64,000 bases of DNA from Anisakis pegreffii (taxonomy: Eukaryota; Nematoda; Chromadorea; Rhabditida; Anisakidae): positions 62,001 to 126,000 of the forward strand of contig JAPYMA010000571.1 of the NCBI GenBank assembly GCA_035041965.1, given 5' to 3'. Positions 1-13,732 of this stretch are shown here, in pieces (position 1 is the first letter of the stretch; every line of letters starts with the position of its first letter). The notes beneath the pieces are model-generated. The model worked only from the letters and a program-made list of their open reading frames with translations. It did not search any database and was not told the origin of the DNA. A program made the position numbers and the translations under genes.

Positions 1-3000
1 ATCATTTTGAAAAATAACCTTATTAGTACCACATTTGGTGCCGTCAAACATCGGTAAATAACCCTTCGTCTCACAAGGTGCCGTTCGTTTCGTATTTCGG
101 TTTTTACACCATAGTCGTTTGCATGGATCTTTTCTCTTTTGATATTCGGGATGCTATAAAACTGTTCGTTCCACCTTCAGATACGTACTTATATGATTCA
201 ATTGTTTCATATGATTTCATTTCTGTTTCCAAGTTTGATATCACATAATCGATATTTTTTATACAGTCCAAACTGTTTTTATACAGTACAATTTATTGCT
301 ATGAAGTGCTGAATCATAGAGAATATCATAAACTAGAGGAGAATATCATCAGAACCTAGAAGAGAATGTCATAATTTGCCTTGATATTTCCTTTTCAATA
401 AAGCTTCTCTGACTCTTAGGTCGTCACTGCTGCAAAAGTTATTTGCATCAGGCTGAATTTGACCACTTCGTTGAATTTGGTTGAATACGGTCAACACGAC
501 TCAAATTATGAATCTAAATCTTACCTTGCAGATACCGTAATGAGGTCCAAACGCAATTTTGCACTGGTGTTGTTGAAGAAATATTTCGCCAGGTTTTTTT
601 CGTCCCTCTGATGAAGACGTACGTCTAGGCCGTTTCTCATATCCACGATGACGTCTCAGGCACAACGAAGTCCCATTTCTGAACGAGTTGTAAAACTGAA
701 TCTATCAAGTGGAATTACAATGAAACCTTATGACTTCTTGTCTAGCGTTAGTATCGCTGCCTGAAAAAAAAACTGACTTTTTGCTAGACAAGAGGTCTCA
801 AGGTCTCATATGGTAGCAGTATGTTCTCCTGGTTCAAATATAATTTCACATCAGACGATTTTGATTCCCATTTTATCGTAATTAATTTCACTGAGCAATA
901 AAAAATTAACTAATGATGAAAATATCGTTTTGTGGACAGTTAGTATAACAATCTGGAAATAAACCGTTTTCTCAGCTTCATACAATTTTTGTCATAGAAA
1001 CAATCGCCTGGAAAATGAATAAAAAGAATACGTTTCGCTGTCTCAATAACACTTACGTTAGAAACGCTTCAATTTGCTTCATGGAACATTGTGAAAGTTT
1101 GAATGAATTGATAAATTTGTGCTCATCTTCGGAGCCAGATACCATTGGAGCCATCATATAGTTCAACGTACCAGCACAACTGCTACTGTCTCCGGAACCA
1201 TCGTGAAATGCACCTAGACTGTAACATTCCATATTTCTCATCTTATTCGATTCTTTTGCTATGTTCTTAGGTTTCTTTGCTCACCTATGGAGAAGTATTT
1301 ACGCAATTACGCAGCAATTATTACCGTTTGTTAAACAATCTACAGTTCGGATGATCGAGATTCAACTCCAACAAACCACCCCACAGATTAATAATGGTGG
1401 GTGATTGATTGCTGGTGTCAAATGTTTATTGAATCTGAATTTTTGCTGGTGACGAAGGCATTGCTTTATCGAAATACACCCCATTCTCTACCTGATAGTG
1501 GTTCTGTTCAAGTGCTTGCAAGGCCAAATATTACTATGTACTGCGCAGTTGCTATAGGAAGTTTTGAAAGGAACTGATACAGTCTATCTTTCGTATCTGA
1601 ACCGCTTGTGTCTTGGGATCATTCGAATAGCGACATCCTCCACTCTTGAGGAAAATAATTGAAAAGCTCTTTTCATTTCAGTAGTATTTCCTCGCATCGC
1701 TGTTTGGCTTTAAAGCTCTCATCGAATTATTGGAAACATCTATCTGCCTTGCGAAACGAAGCAATAAGGGAACATCATTGGTTTTTTGAAATCATATAAT
1801 GTTCTTTTGAGACAGCGTGCTGTAATAGAAGCTTGTCCCAGCACCGTTGAAAAATTGATCCTACTAGCATTAGTTACACTGACAGTGAGATAACAGGGTA
1901 GTTATCCTTTTCATTCTCTCAGTTCTTTTAGTTGTATTCGGCAGTTTATTAGTTGTTCGTTATTTTATAAATCAAGTGAGTTATCGGATTATATTCTTTA
2001 GTTAGTGAGTTGTTCTTTTAGCTGCATAGGTATTCCTTATTCTACTCTTCATTATTTCAGTTGTTTTTAGCTATAGTTGGATTTCATCAACAATTTCTTC
2101 TGCATCCACGTTATCAGCACTGAATAACTTTACTAGTGTTGTCTCCTAGCATTGTCATTTTATGACGTTTGCCAAACGTCTTTACCAGCTTTAAGCGGAC
2201 GAAAAATCAGTACGTTCAGCAGAATTGGAATAAAGCAAATTTATCGCGATCAGCGAGCCGCGATATGAATTTAAAGTGGTGATTCATAAAAATAGAGAAT
2301 AGCATGAAGGCGCATAGCAGAACTGGTATGAATGACGTTACTGTACGGAATATTGACATAGCAGATGATTCAAAAAGATTAGATGACGAGTAGAAAGAGA
2401 CGGGCATGTAGCAAATATAAGATCAGCAATAGGAATTTTCATCGCCATAGTTTTTCTTTTGCTTGGTTTATTTTATTGCTGCTATTTCGTTAGAAGCCGC
2501 TTATTTATCTTCTATACTGCTAATAGTTAAGGCTGGTTCGAAAAAGTAATTGGTGTTTAAAGGGTATTATCTCCAACCGTTGTTATTATTATTTCCAATT
2601 ATTATCATTGTTATCATTATCACCATCAAAGTCTGATATAATAAACATTAACATCGTTGAATGTATTGTTCTCATGATTCGTGAATGTTTTAGTTGAATA
2701 ACCCACGTTCGAAAGTAAAACAATTACACACAAGATTCGTTACAAAATTGTAGAAGTACTTGATTTTATTCACAGAACTATATCAGTCACCGTTAAGCTC
2801 TCTCTTTTCGTTGCCTTAGTTGAGCATAAGATTGATATAATTTTCCAGTAAATCATTCATTGCAAACAATCCCCTCACTGTTCGACTGTACGGATATGGG
2901 GGATAAACATAATTCATAATGCACTACCCTATCCTTTTTTAATAATAGATAAGAAAGCGTATGAAATTTGCATATCTGAACAGTCCTTGTACTGAATAAA

Positions 3001-4860
3001 AGAGTAGATGAGATTACAATCTTGTGCCAGTTGTTCTCTTATGTCCGTTCTCATATGTTGTAAAAGAAAACATTACCGTAACCGCTTTTGTTTATTTCAT
3101 GTAACATTATGTTATGATGTATTACCATTATTTCCACTACTTTGATGTTTATGTTCACTTCACGTCATAGAATTAGTATTCATCTGTGATGTATCATCAA
3201 AAAAGGGGATTGTCTGAGTGGCGTACTCAAATGAAATACTTTGAAGTGTTCTATAAGAATTTTGCTTTTAGGTGTATTCTCATTCAATGAATTTGTGGAT
3301 ATACATTAAGTTTCTTCGAGCTCATCGCAAAGCTTCTATCTTCATACGCAGTTTAACGTGATGATTGGACGGAGCATGCTTCGTGTTCATCTCATTTGAG
3401 GCCTTCAGAGGGGTCAAGAAATCTGAGAAACACATCAGCTCTTATCAGAGTTTTGCAAAATTTGATCTCCTGTGTTGATCACGATTAAGAAAGATTGCTT
3501 CATATAAGACATGTTCTAACCTATGAGCGAGTTCATGAGCGGCTATCATCGAGGTTGCCATCGCACCGATGTCCTCAACCACGCTCGATGATTCGCCATT
3601 CTCGCGGCACATTGAACCAACATAAGCCATGCCTTGTGTTGATGAGTCACCCTTCGATGAGAGTAAATCGAATCTGAAAATTGCTCATTCCATTGAATTC
3701 AGTGCTTCTTGAGAATGGAACCGTTCGTTGCATTGTCATTCTTCACAACGGTCACTGTCACTACATACTGATCATTTTCTGTCAAGCTAATCAACCAATT
3801 GCTCTCTTGTAAAATTTTTACGATCAGTTAAATTGGACGGGGTCGATGATCATGGACGAATCCATATCAGTCTGTTTTTGAAGCCAACAATTTTAAGTGT
3901 TCAAAGAACGGTGAACAAAACTGCCCAAAATGTTACTTTGTTATAAAAATGACATAATCGTTGACCGGTAGCCATTCGGAATGTTCGGAAACCCATTTAT
4001 GAATCAAGTGAACGGCATCTAATGCATTTATAGATAAATCCATCCTGAAAGTGAATATTCTTATCCAATATATCTCGACATTACCGAAATGTTCCACTGG
4101 CACTTGATCAATCTCTATTCAATTCTGTCATTCATACATATTTATAGTACAACATCAAAGTTTTTGTTTATACTTTTCAGTGTTCTCCTGTAATCTCGTT
4201 ATAATTCGATCTCGTTATAATTCGATTTCAGGCTGTTCATCTCTAGCGCAGTCAACAAGCGCTTCGGCGTAAACAAGTGCTGCACTTATATCAGCATCGT
4301 AATTAGCATAAGCCGGAATTTTATTTGGCGTTGAAATGTTTTAATAACGTGCATGTCACCTGGTCGAATTATCAAATTCGTAGTCATTTGCATCAGTAGT
4401 GATATTATCAGTGCCATTAGTACCACCATATATAGTGCTATTGAAATCGTTCACTTGCATCAGCGGACAATCCTCTGGTCGAATCACGACGAAAGTTGCG
4501 ATTAAATTCAGCGAAACAATTTCATTATCATTTATTTTGTTCATCTCATAAATAGCACGAACCTTCAACGGATTCATTATTCATCGTTCAATAGGTATGT
4601 GATATTAAAAGCAACTGCGATATCAAAAATCAAGTGACAGAGGATGTTTGATGATAAGCAGTCAACTGTAATGACCTGCTCGAAAATGGCGTTCAGATAG
4701 TTATTGACGGCAAATTGTGCTGAATATTCGTCACCATTAGCCATCTCAATGAAACCACTATAAAGTGAATAATCAGCTACCATCAAGATATCAATTTCGT
4801 ATGTATCTGTCAATAGTTGATGTGCACGAGTTAGCATCGTGAGGTTACTTTTCGATGAAA
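1..4860 (-). CDS. ADAMTS-family metalloprotease, partial (catalytic, disintegrin-like and Cys-rich parts)
   Basis: This is a secreted zinc metalloprotease of family M12B, expected to cut extracellular matrix. Seven minus-strand exons join in phase: about 4860-4676, 4562-4360, 4044-3937, 3674-3521, 1218-1057, 678-525 and 153 to the left edge. The first carries the start of the catalytic domain ([14 protein letters not shown]). The zinc site is split by a 2.3 kb intron: HELAH ends the exon at 3521 and SLGAFHD opens the one at 1218, giving HELAHSLGAFHD, an intact HExxHxxGxxHD. The exon at 678 has the ADAMTS signature [13 protein letters not shown], and the last visible exon has CKRLWCKN then FDGTKCG. 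The donor CAG|GTCATT at 4676 and the acceptor AAG at 4562 are weaker than the rest. The prodomain start, thrombospondin repeats and stop codon are not in the window. The start of the first exon is uncertain (4860 or 4806). Family is confident; the orthologue is not. Confidence 0.85.
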
Positions 4861-4899
4861 CTGCCTTAAAAATTGCATGAACATGCATTAGCTTACATA

Positions 4900-7800
4900 T
4901 TATTCTAGGTATCATTTTATCATAACCTCGTTGTCTGTGTGAGGCAGTGACGATACGTTCAGTATGCTTTTTTGTTTCGAAAATCAGTTCGGACCAAAAT
5001 TCTCGACATAAAATGCGAAAGAAATAAACTTTTTCACGAACTTCAAATAAAATTTAGCCTTTCTTCGAAACGTTCGTTTGCGCTTATTTTTTCGTTTTTT
5101 GAATGAATTTTTCAGAATTGCGCGAAGAAAAAGAACATTCGGCAAGCCAAATATTCGTATATTATTTGGTTTTTTGTATGATTTATACAATTTGTCTTTG
5201 CTCTACAGCATCAGTATCTCTACATACTGCTAGGCGTCATCATAAGGCACTAAACAAATTGTCTGTTGAGTGCAGCGAGGAGTGATAATAGACTGCACTG
5301 ATAACAAATGAGATCTTCTTGTAACATTCATTACCCTTCGAAATGTCACACCGCCAATGGTGAGTTTTCGTCTGAAATGTACGACGCTCTGTCCTGAAAA
5401 TTTCTAAACAAATGATTGTATCGCTGCACTCCTCGACTGTTATAGTATCAAGAGTCGAATAAACTTGTACACTTTTAAATTTCTTCTATAAAGACCAAAT
5501 GCATCTCTTTTCTGCGGAATGTATAATGCTAGGAACAATGAGTGCGATGAATGCCAATTTGGTCGCTGAATATTAGCGATTATCGCTTGTATTGCTTTAA
5601 AGTTTATTATCGTTTGCATACATCAGATGTTTGAACACGCCTTACTTAGATTTGCTGTAATCAAATGTTGCCTTTGAGTGATCAAATGAAGCGCATAAGA
5701 TAACGAAAACATTCTACAACAGTACGAGCAGTTGATCAAAACGAGCTCTTTGATGTTTTAGTGATGTCAGAAATGTGAAGTGGTTGTAATATTTGAAAAA
5801 GTAATCAAACCTTTTCGTTCAATAAGTAAGTGGTAAACTGAATAAATTGTTCAATATCTTAGTTGAACAGACTGATGATTGTCTTGAGATTCTAATTAAG
5901 CGATGTGAAAAACAATAATGAGAACGTTTGGTTGGAATTATCGCATTTTTGAGAAGGTGAAATGTTATAATTTCGGAGAAAAAGCAAACCTTGAAAGAAT
6001 AACGGCAGAACAAGGCAAAAGTAGAAGACAAACAACGATAACGCTGTTGTCATTATCAGCGTCGGTTGTTTGGTAGTTGAGCGAAAAGGAGATCAACGGC
6101 AATAGATTCAGATCAAGTTCAGTGAACGGCTGAATATTTTACGAAAGCAGTTCAAAGAATATCAATGAAGTTGGTATATCCGAATAAGAAATCAGTCGTT
6201 TTGAAAAATGTTCCATCACATCACACTGGAAAAACTCAACAAACTGAATAGATTTGTTCAAAATCTGAGCTATATCACTGATGATGATGGCACATAGTGT
6301 TGTAAGATGAAGATTGTTTCATTTCATTTTTCTAAAAAAGTTTCAACTTTTGATTGATCCCAACTGTTTTTTTTGTAAATTGTAAGGAGTATAAATGCTG
6401 ACAATCTATCAGCGGCGTAACATGTACAATGAGACGTTTCTATAAAAAATCAAAAGTCTATGAAAATCCAACGACATTGATCAGCTGAACATCAGATGAA
6501 AGATGTATCGGAAATTTTTGAAACAATTGAAAGAACTGAACAGAAATTTGAAACAATTTTGAAACAGAAAAACAATCGAAATTGAAACAACTTTTGTAAT
6601 TTTTTGTAGAAATTTTTGTTTGCGAAATGAAATGAATATTTGAGGAATGAAACGGGTTGTTGACGGCATTCGTCAAAAATCTGTCAGCTGCAGAAAGCTT
6701 TGAACTTATCTGCAGAAAAAGGATCGAATATAAGCTGAGGAGAACACGTCAGTTTGCTTGTACGTGGACGTGAATTGCCCAGATGAAGAATGATTTATGG
6801 TTGAGTGTTGATAAAATAAAATGTTGCTTATTGCTGATAGGTGAAGGGAATTGATCTGCTGAGAGCAAAACAACAACATTAAATGACTCATTTTCACTAC
6901 ACCAACTAGAAATATCACTTAGCACCTCGCATTTCTTGCTAACAACCTCCTTCATCAGTCTATCAACTCATGTCGTTTCAGCATTTCCTCATGACCTAAC
7001 AAATGTAGTATTTCCGAAACTCCGTTTGTTACCTGATAAGTGTGCAATTGATATCTTCAAATCCAAATTTCTATTACATAGCTTTTGTTCAACTGTTCAG
7101 TTAACATTTTTGGTTTAATATCATCTGCTAAGCAGTTTTCTTGTTAGCTGCAACGATGAATTGTACTGCACAAGGAACTGTGAACATCCATATGGCTTTT
7201 GCTAAATTTTTCACCATAATGAATGTGTGTGTGTCTCTCATCGAATAGATAAGAAGTTGCTGCATTTAGATTTCAGAACAGATCAATTACGAATATCGTT
7301 CTTCCTAACTCATTTGCATGAACTAACGATCTGAACCCAACGATGAATTAATATGAGGAAACATAAGAACTGTTTTTGATCTCCTTCTGATCCTTCTTGG
7401 AGGAAATGTCATGTAGAAATGATGGATAGCGGATAGTGACGAATATCTCTTTGAAAGTAATTGACCAATAAACTTTTTTTGGACTTTACCTTTGACCAAC
7501 TTATAGGCGACTTTTTCAACAGTACTCGTTTTCAGATTCATTATGCACGATACTTTCAGAGATCTTCGTAAGGAAACTGTACATAGAGGGAGATTTCTCC
7601 GTAGTTTTTTGATGATTTTGATAGACTATGTGAGTGGCATCATTTATTTTATGCAGATATCCATGTGCATAAAATAAATGCAGATATCCATCTGTAAACG
7701 TATCGTTGTTGTCTTTGTTTGCGTTCACTTGACATTTTTGGTTTAATATCATCTATTAAGTAGTTTTAATTTTAGCTAAAAAGATGAGGGGTTCAAAGCA

Positions 7801-9800
7801 GGTGAGGGTCACATATGAAACACACAGATTCAGTTAGATTCACTGATGAAATTGTTCATAAGGATTATTTCATGCAAACAAGTGAATAGTTTCGGCTTTC
7901 CATCTAACCATCTTCCAAAGATCCATGTGTCTGTTGCACATCGCGATTGAATTCCATTGCAAAGAGTAGGTTCTGAATTAACAACATCATTAGTAACTGA
8001 ATTTACCAACTGGAAGTATTGATTTCGAGGTTTCTCGCTAATTAGGTGATTACTTTAAACGTTCATTGGCTTTAAATCGTGTCTAAATTAGTGATGACTG
8101 CAGAGTTTATGCTATATTATATTAAAAAATATTGATGAAAAATATACATACTTTGATTATAGCAACTGAAATGGAATTTTTAGTGCCACTCTAGTAATAT
8201 CGTTCCGGGCATTGCACTCAACTTGGGTGAAACGTATTGCAGAGTCATCGCTGCAAACTGTAGTCCAAAAATTCGTTAACTGAAAAGATCATCTAATAAT
8301 TTCGGTCATTTTGGATGAAGTTGAAGTTAACTTCTCGTTCACAATCAGCTAGAGTTCATAGTCTGATTATTATTGTAGATGGTACAATAGCCAGGATTTA
8401 ATTTTTGAGGTATGTGAGGTGGCTTGCTGAATGGATGGTGCGAATATTCATCAGAATTCCCTTCTAGCATCTGACAGTCAGCGGTCATCGTTAGGATTGC
8501 TTCAATGTTGACGAGATCATGAATCGATCATGAAACTTCGATTCGTCTTAAAAAACGAAAAGTAATCATCTCTTTAACCATACATCCATTCCAATCGTTA
8601 AGTACACGTCAGCATTACTCACTACCGTAATTATCGTTAAGTAAACGTCAGCATTAGTCACTACTGTAATGCTCACATGAGTTATCCTTGAATTCGTGCT
8701 TCTGAAATCGCATTCAGCATTGTGTTGCTTTTGTTTACACTCAAGCAGTTTATTCATTGCATATTGTTCGTTGCAAGTCGACGATCGCTTCATAACATAG
8801 TCGTTTTTCCGTGCTGAATGCCGTCAGCCAGATGATTTGTCATATGTTAAAATGTGCCATCTGATTAAGGTATTACTTTCGAGTTGAGATTCCTCATTAT
8901 CGTTCATTGATCACTGGTTCGTACTTTACGCTTTTTGGATAGGGATTATTCCACAAGCATCCTTAAAAATCATTCATTATTATTCTGGTGTAAATAGTTG
9001 ATACCAAGCAAGAACAGCGTGGAATTTTACGAATTGTTCATGGAGGAGAAATTCAACTTTTTTATTTTCAGAATGAATTTGATATGTTATCTCAGAGTTA
9101 GAATGAATTTAATGGGCGAGTTTAAAGTATGACGATCCATCTTGATGATAGCTATTCATAAACAATCCACTGAACTGCTGAACTGAATCGCTTAATCCAT
9201 TTTGTCCTCAAAATTGGCCAATCGATAGCATATTGCGATGAATACAGGATTGTTGAATGAAGGAAGTGTTGATGCATCGTTCAAACAGAAATATACTGAA
9301 ATTTTACGTATATTCAACGAAAAACCAGCTTGAGCATTGAGCGTTCAACTGCAATCAATATCTCCTCATAGTGAAATTCATTCACTGATGTTCTAGTCAC
9401 AGCGCAGTTCCATATGATTTATTGGTGATCACTCTAGGCGATTGAAATACGATAGGGTATTAAGTGATCAATATCTCTTTGATTATGAAGAGAAATATCG
9501 ATATATTGTCGATATCGCGTTACATATTCATCAACAAATTGCACATTTTGATCAAATGAAACTATTAAACTTCGAAATGAACAGTTGTTTTAATGCGTTC
9601 TCTGAATCGTGTATGCTAATATCATTAATAAATTAATCGTTAACTTGATATTCAGTCTGTTTTCTTGTTATGAACACTTAATTGGAGGATTTTTTCGCAT
9701 CATTATGATATTTTGAGACGTGTAATGTGTAATGTGTAGATGAAGCGTTATTGAATATCTCTTTTGTTAATATTTTAGGTATTTTATTTTGGTGTTCTTT
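4900..9800. other. Gene-poor stretch with small local duplications
   Basis: No exon with family resemblance was found here on either strand, although the prodomain of the ADAMTS gene (transcribed leftwards) and the 5' exons of the gene at 9804 (transcribed rightwards) may lie inside it undetected. Three local duplications are visible. A roughly 50-bp block containing catttttggtttaatatcat occurs at about 7101-7150 and again at 7731-7780. A block around gcagatatccat is repeated at 7650-7692. A 39-bp unit is tandemly duplicated at 8593-8671. Short open frames in this stretch look like chance. Confidence 0.5.
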
Positions 9801-9803
9801 CAG

Positions 9804-11796
9804 GTGCTGTTTCGTGTATTGCACGGATTCCGCGATCTGTTTAGAGTGGTCAACATCAAGATAAGAGTCAGAGGTAAGGATTCTTTTCATCCGATTGAAG
9901 CAGAGCATTTAGTGGTTTGATAGAGTTTTGATCGTACCAAAGCACTGTTCATTTCTCCGTGAATGATTTGATGATTTGCTGATTTTCAGAGATGGTAGGA
10001 CGACTTGCAAACGTAAACCAACCGCAACAACCACGTTCTCCATTCGTATTCCCAGCGCATATTCCTCGAGATAAGGTAACTTCAATTCATTCATTACGCT
10101 GTATTCTGCCCTTCTGATCACAACAGTTCATCTGACATGGCTAAAACTTACAGTTAGCTTCAGACCAGCCGTCAAGTAACCTCCACATTCAACTTCACGC
10201 TTTTCAAATCATAACAAATCATAATTGCAATTTCCGAGTTTTTGATTAGTTCACAATAACACAATTATGAAAGGTGTATTATCCATGAGCTGAAATAATA
10301 CAAGGAAAATGACAACGCCATTTTAGTTGCGTTTGGGACAACGTGTAGTGGTTGCAGTGTCAGAGGCGAATAATTTACAAATATTTTTCGGAACAATTGT
10401 GGCTTGTAATGATCGTCGCATTATGATTAAAGAAGACGTAAACTCTGTAAAGACTCGTAAATTCTGCATTAAATCAACGAAGGTACATGATTCACATATG
10501 ATTATGAGAGTTTTTTGATTAGTTCGAATGTGAACTTATTCGATAACTTCGATATTCTGAAAAATATCTAAATAGATGAATGTTCTCAATCTTACAGTAA
10601 TAGGTAAAGCATGCATCATGATATTACCAGCTTTAGCATTCTGTTCACACTTTCCTTCTCAATTTGATGAATGATCACATTTCAGATCCAATTATTCGCC
10701 GAAGAAGATTGGCAGGTCGCTGCCTTTCACTTATAAAAGTAATACCGATAATATTTTTAAATGTGCACACTTGTATATAGCACCATAAAAGTTAGTCAAT
10801 ATGTGATTTAACTATATCATCAAATTTAGTGTTTCATTTGAAATTGATTTCTCTATTTCTAGTTGAAAAGTTTTCGATATATTTCTTCTTTGTATTCAAC
10901 TCCTGCACAATCCTACTTCTCAAACGATGATGCGACATATTGCAGTGCACATTCATTTGTAATCATTCGTTCTCGGTCCATTTACATGATTACTTTCTGA
11001 ATGACTGACTGCTCAATAACTTTAAAAAATTGAATGCAAACACTCAACTGATCATTCATGCAAACCGATTGCCCTGATTTGAATTCAGTATTTTGTACGA
11101 TCATTAAAAGATGTTCTATTTTTCAGTTTGGAATAACGCGGGAGACATCAATTTTATCGTGATTGATCCTAAAATGTGTTCAAGTGAATTCTAGCCGAAT
11201 GGTACGTTCGTTATCAGTCTCTTGAATTTATGACACCGGTTTTTTTATGACACCAAAGTAGTAGCTCTGACTCAAAAGATTTACTGCTCACGAAAGATTT
11301 GCTCTCCTGATTCGTTCCGCTTGTTTTAGGCTGAGAATTTTATCATACGAAATGCACCGACTAAAAATTAATTTCAATAATACTTGTTTCGCTAATATTT
11401 CTTGTTTTTTTTAAAATGAGGTACCTAATTTTATCGCAGAATGTATCTTAAAAATTCTGTCCTTGTTTCAGTGTACGTCAGACCCGAATATCACACTCTA
11501 TCGAGATCAACACCAATCTCATTCATTCATCTCGAGACGACTACCAACTAATATCTATATGGGACATTAGAGGCTGTGTGCTTTCACTTCCTAGGAAGGA
11601 ACCACTATTTAAAGAATACTGTCCTCTTTTCGTGTAGATGAGTTTGGAAAGTGATATTCCGATACTTTATTCATCAATTTGTGGTACACTGAAGGCAGTT
11701 TCTCCGGAGTTGCTTGAGAAACGAATTGAGGAGATGGACCACTTCATAGTTACAATCAAGGAAACGAGAATTGCTTCCTTTCTGGTTCCTGTTTAA
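9804..11796 (+). CDS. Spliced gene, 3' part; weak LIN-9/DIRP-like resemblance
   Basis: Seven exons join in consistent phase: 9804-9873, 9990-10075, 10327-10482, 10686-10715, 11128-11159, 11472-11577 and 11638-11796 (stop TAA). They give about 212 codons; the 5' end is missing. The core segment reads IPRDKLRLGQRVVVAV, then FFGTIVACNDRRIMI. This recalls the small Tudor-like module that follows the DIRP region in LIN-9/Mip130 proteins of the DREAM/MuvB complex (an IP-L-IG-KV-A pattern followed by F-G-I-A). The last exon is a charged helix (SPELLEKRIEEMDHFI) at a place where LIN-9 also has a helical segment. No DIRP exon was found upstream, so the family name is a guess from order and pattern only. 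The 60-base last intron removes an in-frame TAG just before 11638. That the exons form one gene is better supported than what it encodes. Confidence 0.5.
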
Positions 11797-11799
11797 ATT

Positions 11800-12217
11800 G
11801 ACAACTTCAAATTTGTAAAAAACTCACAATCAGCTTTTTGGTGAGGAAATATTTGTTCAAGAAAGCAAATTTTTTGCTTTGATATGATTCATTCTCACAA
11901 CGATGACACTCCAGTACAGAAGAGCAAGAGCATAAAATTTACAGTGATTCACTCTAGCGACTCCTTTTTCCTTTCTTCTTCGTTATCGAATTTTATCTTT
12001 CTACTTGATTCTTTATTTTTTGCTGTGTTAATTTGCTGTGATCTACTTTTGCTTGCCCGGTGATCCCCCCATCCCAAGCACTTCTGTCTTTTTGGGTCCC
12101 TTGATTTACTCTTCACCATTCCTCAAATTTCTTCTCGAATTATTGCTCACACTCTCCTTAGGCTGCTGCATTCATTTTTGCCACGTTTATGACATTATCA
12201 CGTTTTGTAGCTCACAT
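11800..12217. other. Intergenic, no feature seen
   Basis: AT-rich sequence after the stop of the 9.8-11.8 kb gene. I see no exon, RNA or repeat in it before the inverted-repeat element that begins at 12218. Confidence 0.4.
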
Positions 12218-13732
12218 TAGTGATGGTATCCGAACGACGGTCTGTCGGAAAAAAACTGATATTCGGATTTCGACCGAATAATTTGGAAGGTCGATCGGAA
12301 TTCCGATTGTCGGAAATTCAAAATATCAATTCGGTCGGATTTCGACCGAACAACTCCGACAGTCGGTCGGGATTCCGACTGTCGGAATGTTGAAAATTCA
12401 TGCCGGTTGGATTCCGGCAGAACGGTCTGTCGCAATTAACGCGAAAAGCTGGCACAAATAGAAAAGGGCATAAAAATAAATTTGAAATAATCGTGCGGTG
12501 TGCCGATATTGTACTGGTGAAACATTGGGCTTTGAGGATCCGATCAGCCCAGAGGGCGTACGTACGTTCGATTCTGTCTAATTTCGACATCGTTGTTGTT
12601 AAAGAAATTTGAAAATCGAAAACAACTGAGGACGGCTCAGTTTCGACATTTTTCACGTCTAGCAATATTTATTAGTCGCTTTCAAGACTGAAAATCAAAC
12701 GTTGCGGACGTAACTCCAAGAAGATTATTCTATTAAGACCTCCGTTTGGTGGGATTTTGGAGACAATGATTGATCGACATAATAGATTATTCGAATGGTA
12801 TAATCCAGTGAACTGCTATCGACGACTGCTAATTCGAAGCAATTGTCCTTTTATATCTTTTCTTCGTACAAAGGCTAAAAGATTTACTATTCTAATGCAT
12901 TGACATTCCTGGAATGCTGTCTTCAAAGCAATTTATTATTCAAAGAATTGCTCTACTCTATTCTTTCCTTCCACTTCGGAAATAGGAAGGATCTATCATT
13001 GCGTACTACGCTATATTCAAATTTTTTTGGTTGGTGCATAAGTTCGTGCGTTTTTATTCACATTCAATTATTCCGACGAAAGTGCACGTTTCCGCAGGAG
13101 TGTCATATACCAATCGAAAATGCGTGAATGCACAAAGTAGCATCTATCATTGCGTACTACGCTGTTAAAGAAATTTTTTTTGGGGGGGGGGATTTAGGGG
13201 GATTTTGAAGGCAATGATTGATCGACATAATAGATTATTCGAATGGTATAATCCAATTTGCCTTGGGAACAATTCGATACCATGGCATCCGACGGTCACT
13301 CGGAAAAATCCTACCATTTCGTCGCAATTCCGACTCCCGGAGGTTCAAAACGTCAACTCGGTTTGATGTTAACCTAACCGGCAGTCGGAATGCTGAAATG
13401 TGACTTCGACCGAACTCACATTTCAGCATATTCCGGCTGTCGGAACAAGTGTTCGTCGGGGGCGCTGTCTCCGGCGAATTTGTTCTCCGGCTTTTTGCTC
13501 GGGGATCTTCCCCCGTCCGCTTTGCTCCCCGTTGGAGTGCCCACTCCCGGCCGAGAAGTTGCTCCCCGGCGAACACTAGTCGGAACTGCTCGGTTGGATT
13601 CCGACCGAACAGTTCCGACGGCCGAATATCGTTCTATGAATTCGGCTGATTTCGACAGTCGCTCGGAATGCCGACTGTCGGAATCATGAAAATATCCGAC
13701 CGACATAAAGTTTCGCTCGGATGACATCACTA
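12218..13732. mobile_element. Compound inverted-repeat element with subterminal TTCGGTCGG/CCGAC repeats
   Basis: The ends are inverted copies: TAGTGATGGTATCCGA at the left and, on the other strand, TAGTGATGTCATCCGA at the right. Both subterminal zones (about 12230-12440 and 13270-13715) are packed with palindromic variants of ttcggtcggaattccgac, a layout typical of non-autonomous DNA transposons whose transposase binds subterminal repeats. No transposase frame was found. Flanking 8-mers (gctcacat and atgccacg) do not match, so the insertion is old or the element was rearranged. The interior has two pairs of direct repeats: 12750-12811 with 13197-13255 (shared core gattgatcgacataatagat), and 12985-13020 with 13137-13170 (ctatcattgcgtactacgct). 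A second element is nested at 13447-13578. Confidence 0.7.
13447..13578. mobile_element. Nested GC-rich MITE (hAT-like) with 8-bp target duplication
   Basis: A 132-bp GC-rich island sits inside the 12.2-13.7 kb element. It begins AAGTGTTCGTCGGGG and ends CCCCGGCGAACACTA, which are inverted copies apart from a changed first base (TAGTGTTCG expected). It is flanked on both sides by GTCGGAAC (13439-13446 and 13579-13586), a perfect 8-bp target-site duplication, the hallmark of hAT-type insertion. A related but longer GC-rich copy lies at about 45807-45988. It has no coding capacity. Confidence 0.75.

Noticed and set aside
3445..3630. A pseudogene call for the metalloprotease because of the reading [11 protein letters not shown]
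   Set aside because: The apparent loss of the glycine and third histidine disappears when the donor at 3521 is joined to the acceptor at 1218.
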